Positions 1 to 7,187 of a stretch of 17,183 nucleotides of DNA are shown here, in pieces (position 1 is the first letter of the stretch; every line of letters starts with the position of its first letter). Origin of the DNA: Planctomycetota bacterium (GTDB lineage Bacteria > Planctomycetota > Phycisphaerae > WQYP01); the NCBI GenBank assembly GCA_021785155.1, contig JAJYGE010000398.1, positions 1 through 17,183 on the forward strand, given 5' to 3'. The notes under the pieces were generated by a model, which saw only the letters and a program-made list of their open reading frames with translations, searched no databases and was not told the DNA's origin. A program made the position numbers and the translations under genes.

Positions 1-1
1 G

Positions 2-31
2 TGGCTCGGCCTGAATTTCATTGAGGAATAG
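2..31 (+). CDS. Possible 3' end of an upstream gene (very short fragment)
   Basis: One forward frame is open from the window edge and reads WLGLNFIEE before a TAG stop at 29-31. That composition would suit the C-terminus of a globular protein. A second frame, reading VARPEFH and stopping at 22-24, cannot be excluded. Nothing can be said about function, and it is possible that neither frame is coding. Confidence 0.25.
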   Translation, partial: WLGLNFIEE

Positions 32-255
32 CGCGAAATTGTCGGAGGTGTTTTGGTATGGCGGAAAGGAGCAACGCCGCCGAATAAATCGGTTGGTTTC
101 TTGGCAGCCGTATTAATGGCCGCCGGGAACTGGGGAGATCAGATCAGAGGCAAGAGTTTCAATTTCGTCCGCCGCACGTTGCGGCGGAACCGCACCCGTC
201 CGACAGGCGGGCAATTCGAGGCAGTTCCCAGAAGGAACGTTTTAAGGAGGCTCAA
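32..255 (+). promoter_or_regulatory. Structured 5' leader upstream of the PEP-CTERM gene
   Basis: This 224-base stretch has no convincing gene. It holds a perfect 9-bp inverted repeat, TCCGCCGCA (168-176) and TGCGGCGGA (180-188), separated by three bases. A second small hairpin, GTTCC (224-228) and GGAAC (234-238), lies just in front of the strong Shine-Dalgarno AAGGAGG at 244-250. No T-run follows the first hairpin, so it does not look like an intrinsic terminator. A role as a 5' UTR structure controlling expression or mRNA stability is inference. I could not place a convincing -35/-10 pair. Confidence 0.4.
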
Positions 256-369
256 ATGAGCACAAAATTCAGTATCGTTAGATCCGTCCCGATGTATCGG
301 GACAAACCGTCGTCCATTCGGCTAATGGGCAGTTCAAACAGCTCCAATATGGAGCGGAAGGAGTCGTTT

Positions 370-1176
370 ATGTTTTCCAATCGTTCATCCGTTTTACGTG
401 GTTCTTCCCTGGCGGCTGCGGCGCTCGCGGTGACGGCGTTGGCGGGATTGGTCGGCCCGGCTTCGGCCAGTAACATTATTTATCAAGACAGCTTCGGCGG
501 CAGCAGCACGCTGGGTACACTCGACGGTGCGGCTCCGACGACGGGGTCGATGGGTGTCACCTGGGCGGCACCGTCCTCAAACACCTATGGATTTTCAGAC
601 AGCGGGTATACCTCAGCGAGCGCGACGACCACCAGGTACGCTACCGCCTACCTGCCGTTTACTCCGGTCACCGGAGAGGTCTACACTCTTTCAGCCAGCT
701 TCAACATTACCGGCCTTGCGAGTGCTTCAAATGACTACGGTGCCTGGATGGGACTGGGGTTCATGACCGCCGTCGGCAGTGGATGGGATAGTGGAGGGGC
801 CTCGCCATGGGAAATGACGACCGCCAACCTCGGCGGTGGCGGAGGAAATACCCAAGCTTGGAACGGCACCGAAATGGTTGGAGTGGTGAACAATACTTCC
901 GGTTCAAATACCCTTTCCCTTGTGCTGAACACGGGATCCAACCTATGGTCCTACCAAGGCTACCTGACCGATTCCGCCGGGACCTCAGAGGTGGGATCAG
1001 GCACTTTGAGTCCCAATCCGAGTATTATTGATGTGGGATTGCAGAACTCGGTCGGGCAGGGCAACATAAGCAACTTTTCGCTTACGGTTCAACCCGTGCC
1101 TGAGCCGGCCACGCTGGGCTTGGTGGCAGCGGGCAGTTTGGGCGTGCTGTTGCTGAAACGGCGGAAGACGGTCTGA
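370..1176 (+). CDS. PEP-CTERM sorting domain-containing exported protein
   Basis: A 268-residue exported surface protein of unknown role. The N-terminus from ATG 370 is a textbook signal peptide: a short basic n-region, a hydrophobic stretch rich in Ala, Leu and Val, and a probable cleavage site GPASA before SNIIYQ. The body is rich in Gly, Ser, Thr and Asn and low in charge, as expected of an extracellular beta-rich protein. The C-terminus is a classic PEP-CTERM tripartite signal: VPEP, a hydrophobic helix ending GVLLL, then the basic tail KRRKTV. This signal is recognised by exosortase (EpsH/XrtA type), which is not in the window. Start choice: ATG 370 has AAGGAG at 358-363. ATG 256, 38 codons upstream in the same frame, has an even stronger AAGGAGG at 244-250 but would put an unusual polar extension before the signal peptide. 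The body matches no domain I recognise. Confidence 0.85.
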   Translation: MFSNRSSVLRGSSLAAAALAVTALAGLVGPASASNIIYQDSFGGSSTLGTLDGAAPTTGSMGVTWAAPSSNTYGFSDSGYTSASATTTRYATAYLPFTPVTGEVYTLSASFNITGLASASNDYGAWMGLGFMTAVGSGWDSGGASPWEMTTANLGGGGGNTQAWNGTEMVGVVNNTSGSNTLSLVLNTGSNLWSYQGYLTDSAGTSEVGSGTLSPNPSIIDVGLQNSVGQGNISNFSLTVQPVPEPATLGLVAAGSLGVLLLKRRKTV

Positions 1177-1203
1177 CGGCATGGCTCCTAATTTGGGTTG
1201 CAA

Positions 1204-1243
1204 AGGGGAGGCCGAGGAGGTGAAATCTCGCGGCCTTCTTTTC
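1204..1243 (+). terminator. Rho-independent terminator-like hairpin after the PEP-CTERM gene
   Basis: An inverted repeat pairs GGAGGCCG (about 1207-1214) with CGGCCTTCT (1231-1239), with G-T pairs at the outer end. It is followed at once by a T-rich run (CTTCTTTTC). It lies 28 bases after the PEP-CTERM stop codon and before the pseudopilin start, so it probably separates the two transcripts. Confidence 0.6.
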
Positions 1244-1302
1244 TCCAACCGGCGACTGGGAACTGAAAACTTCGCACTCGACACATGAATAAGGAGTCTT
1301 TC

Positions 1303-2337
1303 ATGAAACGTCCCGATTCAGAAAGAAGGTGTATAATGCAAAATACAGAATACAGAATCCACGGGCAGGAAGTAAAGGGAAGCGCGGCGCTTCAAATCTG
1401 TTCCAGCTCCTGTCTCCTAGCTTCTGACTTCTCGCGGCATCGCCGCGCAGCTTTTACGCTCATCGAGTTACTGGTGGTGATTTCGATCATCGCAATCCTG
1501 ATTGCTCTATTGCTGCCGGCGCTGGCTCGGGCCAAGCAACTGGCGGTGCGGATTCAAGGGGCTTCCAATCTGCGTCAGATCGGTATCGCTCTGCATGAAT
1601 ATGCCAACGCAAGCAGAGGACAGTATCCGCTGGCTTGTGTGGCCAATTACAACTTCGAGGACCCCAATCTTGGCCCTTCCCAGAGCCAACAATACGCGCC
1701 GTTGGCTGGACTGTCCGCACTTTACGTTTCCTCTTACGGCTATGTCGCCAATCAACCGATCATCAACCCTCGTTCCGGATTTCTTCCAGACACGTCAGGA
1801 GGGATAAGCCTGCTATTTTCACCCGACACCGAATGCGGTGCCGTTCAGGCCAGACTGGTACCTCCTTCTTACTATAATTCCCAAGGACTGTGTGACAATT
1901 TTTCTTTTGTTAATGGCCTAAGCTACTGGGTCGACGAAGGCCAAGATTATAGCCCATCCTACGATCTCTATGCCCTGACCGTGGGCGGTAGCCTTGCGGC
2001 ATGGATAACGGGGGTCATGCAGGCACCGTTCGGCAATGGTCTCTGTGGGCGTTATAACTTCAGTCCGGCGCACGAACCGGCCCTAAATCCGCAATCCGCA
2101 GGGAATACGCTATTGGTCACCGATAACGCTCTTTTCGTCAGTCAGACCGGATCGCAAGGGGTGACCAACTGGTGGTTCACCACCGGAGCTTGCTCCAACT
2201 ACGCCGACGAGGGCATGGGCAGTGCCCTCCCCGCCGGCGAGCATGAAATGTACAACGACGGCTCTGTACGATGGGTACCGATGTCGAATGTCCAAGCGCG
2301 CTTCAGTTGGGGTGGTTTTCCCTTTCAGGGATGGTGA
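1303..2337 (+). CDS. Type II secretion-like pseudopilin (prepilin-type N-terminal cleavage/methylation domain)
   Basis: About 344 residues. After a long leader comes the prepilin motif [11 protein letters not shown], followed by a hydrophobic helix ([19 protein letters not shown]). Prepilin peptidase would cut before Phe, with the conserved Glu at mature position 5; Ala rather than Gly sits at -1. The rest is a globular domain rich in Tyr, Ser and Gly. Near the C-terminus is [13 protein letters not shown], which resembles the planctomycete pseudopilin 'H-X9-DG' ending with fewer residues between His and Asp-Gly. Such proteins are thought to be minor pilins of a T2SS/T4P-like machine. Start: ATG 1303 has AAGGAG at 1289-1294. 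ATG 1285 upstream and ATG 1336 downstream are in-frame alternatives. Even the shortest choice leaves a 39-residue pre-peptide, far longer than the usual 6-25. The stop lies right in front of the beta-helix gene, suggesting co-transcription with the secreted enzymes. Confidence 0.85.
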   Translation: MKRPDSERRCIMQNTEYRIHGQEVKGSAALQICSSSCLLASDFSRHRRAAFTLIELLVVISIIAILIALLLPALARAKQLAVRIQGASNLRQIGIALHEYANASRGQYPLACVANYNFEDPNLGPSQSQQYAPLAGLSALYVSSYGYVANQPIINPRSGFLPDTSGGISLLFSPDTECGAVQARLVPPSYYNSQGLCDNFSFVNGLSYWVDEGQDYSPSYDLYALTVGGSLAAWITGVMQAPFGNGLCGRYNFSPAHEPALNPQSAGNTLLVTDNALFVSQTGSQGVTNWWFTTGACSNYADEGMGSALPAGEHEMYNDGSVRWVPMSNVQARFSWGGFPFQGW

Positions 2338-2364
2338 TTGCAGGGACTGCGGGGGGCGGACAGT

Positions 2365-4371
2365 GTGAAAAATGCGATTTCTGCGGCCCTGTTTTCCGGA
2401 GATATTTTTGTGGTGTACCTACTTGGGCGCGCGGCAAATGTAAACTGTCTTTCCGCTGTGGTGGTGCTGGCTGTGACGGCCATTGCGGTTTGGGCCACGG
2501 GCACGAGCCGGGGCGCGGTGGCGGTACGTACCAGCGAAGCACGGCAAGTGTACCCGTCAGCTGGCCCCAATTGTCCGTCCGCGCTGCTGCCGACCATAAT
2601 GCGGGCCTATGCGCGTGGCGCAGGGGAATACGTAATCCCGCGGGGAGTCTACAAACTACCCGATCCGCAGGGCGGCTTTTACCTTTCGTTTAGCAAAATG
2701 CGGAATTTCCGGATCGTCGGCAACGGCGTGATACTGCTACGCGCTGATCCGACCAAAGGCGGTATTGAGTTTAGTAATTGCCGCAATGTCACACTTGCGG
2801 GCGTAACCTTACGCAGTGATCCAATCTCCTATACACAGGGGAGAATTCTCGCCGTAGGCCCGCGCCAAACGAGCCTCGTCTTACGAATATGCAAGGGGTA
2901 TGCCGCAGACCTAACGAACCCCGCCAGATTCTCCCCCCATCCCTCCGGGACGGTTTTCCGGTCGCGAGCGGGTGGCTACAAAGCCAAGCCCGGCACATGG
3001 AACGCCGTTTATATTTGCCGGATTACGCGAATAGGCCCACGGGAGTTCAAAATGTTTTGTCTTCCGCACCTGCCAGGTGTCCACCCGGGCGACATGCTTA
3101 CGCTTCGAAGCCACATCCGTACTGACGTGAAACTCCTTAGCTGTCGGAACATGCTTATCAGCCACGTAGAGGTTATGGGGGGGACAGGAATGTGTTTTCG
3201 CGAGGAGGGTGGAGAGGGTGGAAACCACTACGTTGGTGACAAGATCACCTATCCACGTAAGCCCCACGGTGCCAACGTGCCCCCTTTGATGGCTTCCAAC
3301 GCGGACGGCTTCCACAGCGGGTATCCCGGCGTCCGCCACGGTCCGACACTGGTTGGATGCCATTTTGAAGGGACTGACGATGATGGCATCACGATCCACG
3401 GTGCCTACGCGGTGCTGGCGGCAGCGACGGGGAGGTTCTGGACGGTGCGCTTCCCGGCGGGTGGGCACAGTTTTATCCGAGATGGCGACAAACTTAAGCT
3501 GTACGGGACCAATGGAGGGTTTGTTGGCGAGGTGCGCTGTGTGCGGATCAGCAGACGCAGCCATTTCCGCGCCGAACGCCACGCCATCTCCGCAGCGGGC
3601 TTGGGGTTTAATGGGCCTACGCGGTTTTACTACGCCATCGTCGTCAATCATCCACTTTTTAAGGCGGTTGGTGGGGATCGCATTGACGATACTGACGCTG
3701 ATGGAGGCGGCTTCGCAATTCGCAGCTGCGTGGTGGAGCGAAATGTCAGTCGCGGGATACTCATCAAAGCGGATAACGGAATCATTGAGGACAACACCAT
3801 TGATGGCAGCACCTTGGGTGGAATTGAGGTGACACCGGAAATCTGGGCCGACGAGGCGGGCTGTAGCTGTCACCTGTTAATTTTGGGTAACACCATCCGC
3901 AACGTCGGCGGGATAAAGGCACCGGGCTGGCGGCAGGCCGGGGCATTAAGCATCACTGCGGCACCGGATTTTCGCTCGGAAGCATTCGGACATCGCGGAA
4001 TTGTGGTGGCCGCCAACCGCTTTGTGGACGACAACGGCATCAACCTTTTGGTGACCGACGCCAGTGGTGTGCTGATTTCCGGCAATGATTTTATACACCC
4101 TATGCAAAGCCCGAATCCCCGGGGGGCGGACCTGCAAGATTACGGCCCAACGCTCCCGATCACGGCTGCGCGAGTGTTACACCCGAAAAGTAGTGCGTGC
4201 CAGCATTTCGACACATCCAGCCTGATCTGGCTCCAACAATGCAAGAATATCCTCTTGGCTGGGAATCGCGTGATTCACCCCGGCTCGGCCATGAAGAAAC
4301 TCGTGGGCGTGGGGCCGGATACCAGCAACGTCAAGGGGACCAAGAACGGGGTAAAAATTAAAGATCCATAG
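2365..4371 (+). CDS. Right-handed parallel beta-helix (pectate-lyase-like) exported protein
   Basis: About 668 residues from a GTG start at 2365. A TTG at 2338, directly after the pseudopilin stop with AGGGA at 2327-2331, is an equally possible start. A hydrophobic segment (LSAVVVLAVTAIAVWATG) within the first 60 residues should act as signal peptide or membrane anchor. The body has the repeating short strands and Asn/Gly turns of a parallel beta-helix (for example SNCRNVTLAGVTL, SGVLISGNDF, CKNILLAGNRVIHPG). Two patches recall the GH28/pectate lyase active-site face: NADGFHS (residues 312-318) and DDDGITIHG (338-346). A substrate cannot be assigned, but the arrangement and neighbours suggest a polysaccharide lyase, hydrolase or epimerase acting outside the cytoplasm. 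It starts within 27 bases of the pseudopilin stop and is followed by GH92 after about 40 bases, so these genes are probably co-expressed. Confidence 0.75.
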   Translation: MKNAISAALFSGDIFVVYLLGRAANVNCLSAVVVLAVTAIAVWATGTSRGAVAVRTSEARQVYPSAGPNCPSALLPTIMRAYARGAGEYVIPRGVYKLPDPQGGFYLSFSKMRNFRIVGNGVILLRADPTKGGIEFSNCRNVTLAGVTLRSDPISYTQGRILAVGPRQTSLVLRICKGYAADLTNPARFSPHPSGTVFRSRAGGYKAKPGTWNAVYICRITRIGPREFKMFCLPHLPGVHPGDMLTLRSHIRTDVKLLSCRNMLISHVEVMGGTGMCFREEGGEGGNHYVGDKITYPRKPHGANVPPLMASNADGFHSGYPGVRHGPTLVGCHFEGTDDDGITIHGAYAVLAAATGRFWTVRFPAGGHSFIRDGDKLKLYGTNGGFVGEVRCVRISRRSHFRAERHAISAAGLGFNGPTRFYYAIVVNHPLFKAVGGDRIDDTDADGGGFAIRSCVVERNVSRGILIKADNGIIEDNTIDGSTLGGIEVTPEIWADEAGCSCHLLILGNTIRNVGGIKAPGWRQAGALSITAAPDFRSEAFGHRGIVVAANRFVDDNGINLLVTDASGVLISGNDFIHPMQSPNPRGADLQDYGPTLPITAARVLHPKSSACQHFDTSSLIWLQQCKNILLAGNRVIHPGSAMKKLVGVGPDTSNVKGTKNGVKIKDP

Positions 4372-4410
4372 CTTTTGGATCAAATTGCTATCATGAAAGG
4401 ATTGATGGGA

Positions 4411-6909
4411 ATGGCTGTGAAAAACAATCAAGTACAGCGGCGGGAATTTCTTAAGCGGACCGTTGCGGCTTCGGCGGTAGCCGCGAGTGAAGCATTATTG
4501 CGGCCAAAGGGGCGACGCGCGCTGGGTGATGCGGTTGTTGATCCGTTGAGTGAGGCCTTTGCTTCCGGTTCCGTTGGCTCGGTGCGGCCCATGATCGGCA
4601 CTGGTGGCTATGGGCGCACCTTTCCGGGGGCCATGGTTCCATTCGGGCTGGTGCAGCTTAGCCCCGATACGGCCGGCCAGGCCCAGCCGCAGTGGTGGCG
4701 GCAGGGCCGGAACGTCATTGTATATCCATGGGAACATTGTTCCGGTTACTTTTACCCGGATAATGTCATTCGCGGCTTCAGTCATACGCATATTTCCGGC
4801 AGTGGGGGCAGCGATCTCGGTGATGTGCTGCTGATGCCCGGTACCGGGCCAATACGCTGGAATCCCGGCGGTCCGGGTTGGCAGCATGACGCCCAAGATC
4901 GGCAGATCGGAGTTGAATCAGGGTGGGTTCCGCGCTCACCGGGATACGCCTCGCGGTTTTCCCATCAGCACGAAACCGCACGGCCCGGATATTATCGTGT
5001 GCGGCTGGAGGATTCCGGAATTGTGGCGGAGCTGACCGCCACAAACCGCTGCGGCATGCATCGGTACACATTTCCGGATGCTAAGCGGGGCCATGTCATC
5101 CTGGATCTGGTGCATGCCCTTGGCGAAACTGTTTTTGAAGCCCAACTGACTATTGAAAATGCCACGACCATCAGCGGTTATCGCGGCACGCATGGCTGGG
5201 CACCGGACCGACAGGTTTATTTTGTCATGGAGTTTTCGCGTCCCTTTGCATCCTGTCAGGTACAGCGGAATGGAAAGGTTCAGGCCGGAGGGGTCGGCTC
5301 AGTTCCGGGGCCGAAAATTAAAGCCGCTTTTGCTTTTTCAAACACCGCCAATGTGCCACTGGTGGTCAAAGTGGGCATTTCAGGTACCGGTATCGAAGGT
5401 GCACGTAAGAATTTACAGGTGGAAATTCCACGCTGGAATTTTGATGATGTAGCCTCCCAAGCCGCCGCGCAATGGAATAACGCCTTAGGCGTATTTGACG
5501 CTGAACTGCCCGATAAGGAACTTACGCAGACGTTTTACACCGCCGCCTACCACAGCATGGTCGGACCAACCACATTTAATGATGTGGATGGCAAGTATCG
5601 TGGGGAGGATCATAAAAATCATCCCAATCCCGGCTTCACCAATTACACCACCATGTCGATATGGGATATTTATCGCGGTGAATTTCCTTTTATCATGCTG
5701 ACTCAGCCACACCGAACCAATGACATGATCTCCACGCTACTGGCGGATTATCGGCAACTCAACGCCCATGCACTGCCGGTCTGGCCGTTGTGGGGAAACG
5801 AAACGTGGTGCATGACGGGCTTTCATGCTGTCGGCATGATTCTTGGTGCCTATACTCGCGGCTTCCGCGGCTATGACGTGGAGGCGGTCTATGCGGCCAT
5901 GCGGGACACGGCCCTGTTGGGTGCCACCGCCAACGGCAGCCGGGAAATGCAGGCGGCCTTTCGGCATTATGGTTATCTGCCCTCCGCGCCGCAGACGGCG
6001 ACTAAATCAATTGGGTACGAGCGGCAAAAGCAGGCGGTCTCCCGCACCTTGGATTTTGCTTATGATTATTGGTGCGTCGGCGCTATGGCCGAGTTGCTCG
6101 GCAAGCATGATGACGCCAAGATGTTTTATAACTTCGGGCAGAATTATAAGAACCTCTTTGATCCAAAAACCGGCTTTATGCGTGGCAAAACCGCAGACGG
6201 CCAATGGCGGGAAGGGCCATTTCGGCCCTTCCATCCCAATGAGGAATACTGGGCGGACTATACCGAATCCGATGCCTGGCAGGCCACGTTCAACGTCATG
6301 CAGGATGTGCAGGGATTGATTGGTCTTTATGGCGGAGATGCGCCATTCATCGCCAAACTCGATGCCCTGTTCACCGCGCCATCGCACATTCGCAACTATG
6401 ATGTGGACATTACCGGCATGGTGGGGCAGGACGCCCAAGGCAATGAACCCAGCAACCACATTCCATATCTGTATCCATTTGCCGGTGCGGCATGGAAAAC
6501 GCAGTATTGGATTCGCAAAGTATTGGCATTATACAACAACACGCCCAAGGGACTTCCCGGTAATGATGATGTTGGCCAGACCTCCAGTTGTTTCACGCTT
6601 GGCGCGTTGGGTTTTTACCCGGTCAACGCGGCCACAGGAGTGTACGTCATCGGCAGCCCCTTGGTGAACCGAGCTAAAATTTATAACCTCGCTAACAAAA
6701 CCACGTTTACCATCATCGCGGAAAACAATTCAGCGGAAAATTGCTACATTCAAAGCGCCAGACTCAATGGCAAGGAATTGACCCGATCCTGGTTTACGCA
6801 CGCCGATATTGTCGCCGGTGGTGAACTTTATTTCCGTATGGGCAACAAACCCAACAAAGAATGGGCCGCTGCCAAGGAAGACCGTCCGCCTTCGGGGCTT
6901 ATTCTTTGA
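4411..6909 (+). CDS. GH92 family glycosidase (alpha-mannosidase type), Tat-exported
   Basis: About 832 residues, normal for the family. The N-terminus carries a twin-arginine signal, RREFLKRTVAASAVAAS (RR at 10-11), so the folded enzyme should leave by the Tat route. GH92 landmarks appear in order: GTGGYGRTFPGAMVPFG, GFSHTHISGSGGSDLGD, SIWDIYRGEFP, WGNETWCMTGFHAVG, YTESDAWQATFNVMQDVQG, GNEPSNHIPYLYPFAG (Glu679) and GLPGNDDVGQTSS (Asp719, Asp720) before ALGFYPV. GH92 enzymes are calcium-dependent, inverting exo-alpha-mannosidases; the Glu and Asp of the last two motifs belong to the catalytic and metal site and are kept here. One oddity is Asn after GNEPS, where His is usual. Start: ATG 4411 is 9 bases after AAAGGA (4396-4401); ATG 4405, ATG 4393 and TTG 4375 are alternatives. 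The likely role is trimming alpha-mannosyl residues from mannan or glycoprotein glycans together with its glycosidase neighbours. Confidence 0.93.
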   Translation: MAVKNNQVQRREFLKRTVAASAVAASEALLRPKGRRALGDAVVDPLSEAFASGSVGSVRPMIGTGGYGRTFPGAMVPFGLVQLSPDTAGQAQPQWWRQGRNVIVYPWEHCSGYFYPDNVIRGFSHTHISGSGGSDLGDVLLMPGTGPIRWNPGGPGWQHDAQDRQIGVESGWVPRSPGYASRFSHQHETARPGYYRVRLEDSGIVAELTATNRCGMHRYTFPDAKRGHVILDLVHALGETVFEAQLTIENATTISGYRGTHGWAPDRQVYFVMEFSRPFASCQVQRNGKVQAGGVGSVPGPKIKAAFAFSNTANVPLVVKVGISGTGIEGARKNLQVEIPRWNFDDVASQAAAQWNNALGVFDAELPDKELTQTFYTAAYHSMVGPTTFNDVDGKYRGEDHKNHPNPGFTNYTTMSIWDIYRGEFPFIMLTQPHRTNDMISTLLADYRQLNAHALPVWPLWGNETWCMTGFHAVGMILGAYTRGFRGYDVEAVYAAMRDTALLGATANGSREMQAAFRHYGYLPSAPQTATKSIGYERQKQAVSRTLDFAYDYWCVGAMAELLGKHDDAKMFYNFGQNYKNLFDPKTGFMRGKTADGQWREGPFRPFHPNEEYWADYTESDAWQATFNVMQDVQGLIGLYGGDAPFIAKLDALFTAPSHIRNYDVDITGMVGQDAQGNEPSNHIPYLYPFAGAAWKTQYWIRKVLALYNNTPKGLPGNDDVGQTSSCFTLGALGFYPVNAATGVYVIGSPLVNRAKIYNLANKTTFTIIAENNSAENCYIQSARLNGKELTRSWFTHADIVAGGELYFRMGNKPNKEWAAAKEDRPPSGLIL

Positions 6910-6914
6910 CTCCT

Positions 6915-6935
6915 GCGAGAGTGGCGGAATTGGTA
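6915..6935 (+). pseudogene. tRNA-Leu 5'-end fragment (acceptor arm, position 8-9 and D-loop start only)
   Basis: The 21 bases reproduce the start of a bacterial leucine tRNA: a seven-base acceptor strand GCGAGAG, then TG, then GCGGAATTGGTA of the D-arm. By memory, 19 of 21 positions match an E. coli tRNA-Leu 5' end. Pairing fails after this point: the D-stem partner is absent, no anticodon arm follows, and no CTCTCGC acceptor partner is seen downstream. It is therefore not a functional tRNA. It begins six bases after the GH92 stop and ends 12 bases before a palindromic repeat. It could be a remnant of a recombination event or a chance match. Confidence 0.35.
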
Positions 6936-6947
6936 ACCATCCAAACT

Positions 6948-6991
6948 TAGTGCCCTGTTCCCTCCGTAATTACGGGTTGGCGGCGGGCCAA
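6948..6991 (+). repeat. Degenerate copy of a palindromic intergenic repeat
   Basis: Aligned by eye to the intact palindrome at 11401-11444, this copy matches 31 of 44 positions. The left arm (TAGTGCCCTGTTCCCTCCGT) keeps 18 of 20, while the right arm keeps only 10 of 20, so just the innermost part near the AATT loop can still pair. Similarity may continue weakly past the element (AAGGTTGTG here, CAGGTCATG there). Confidence 0.6.
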
Positions 6992-7187
6992 AAGGTTGTG
7001 GGCGTGGTGCGATCCGAGATGACAAAGAAAGTATCCGAACTGAAGCCCTTCTGGGTTTGACGGCATATATTGGGCTGGTAGGCTATCTGATCTTCGGAGC
7101 CGTATGGAGCATACGCGTATTTTGCAAAGTATGGCCCGCGCGGACATCTGGAGCCCGCAAAATGGAAATCTGAAACGGAGCAACGTC

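Larger units (their letters stand above)
6910..7187 (+). other. Intergenic region between the GH92 and GH-A genes
   Basis: About 278 bases without a supported gene. It holds a short tRNA-Leu-like fragment (6915-6935) and a degenerate palindromic repeat (6948-6991). In its 3' part an in-frame ATG at 7104 would extend the following gene by 28 polar residues, but that extension has no signal-peptide character. I see no convincing terminator or promoter here. Confidence 0.5.

Noticed and set aside
3177..3183. A run of seven G in the beta-helix gene as a possible phase-variation tract
   Set aside because: The frame reads straight through with family-like sequence on both sides, and a seven-base run is weak evidence for slippage.
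2911..3873. A 320-codon open frame on the minus strand opposite the beta-helix gene
   Set aside because: It shows no recognisable motif, signal peptide or start context, while the plus strand has beta-helix repeats and a consistent gene layout. Long antisense frames are common in G+C-rich genes.
6007..6459. A 150-codon minus-strand frame inside the GH92 gene
   Set aside because: It lies wholly within a well-supported GH92 reading frame and has no motif of its own.
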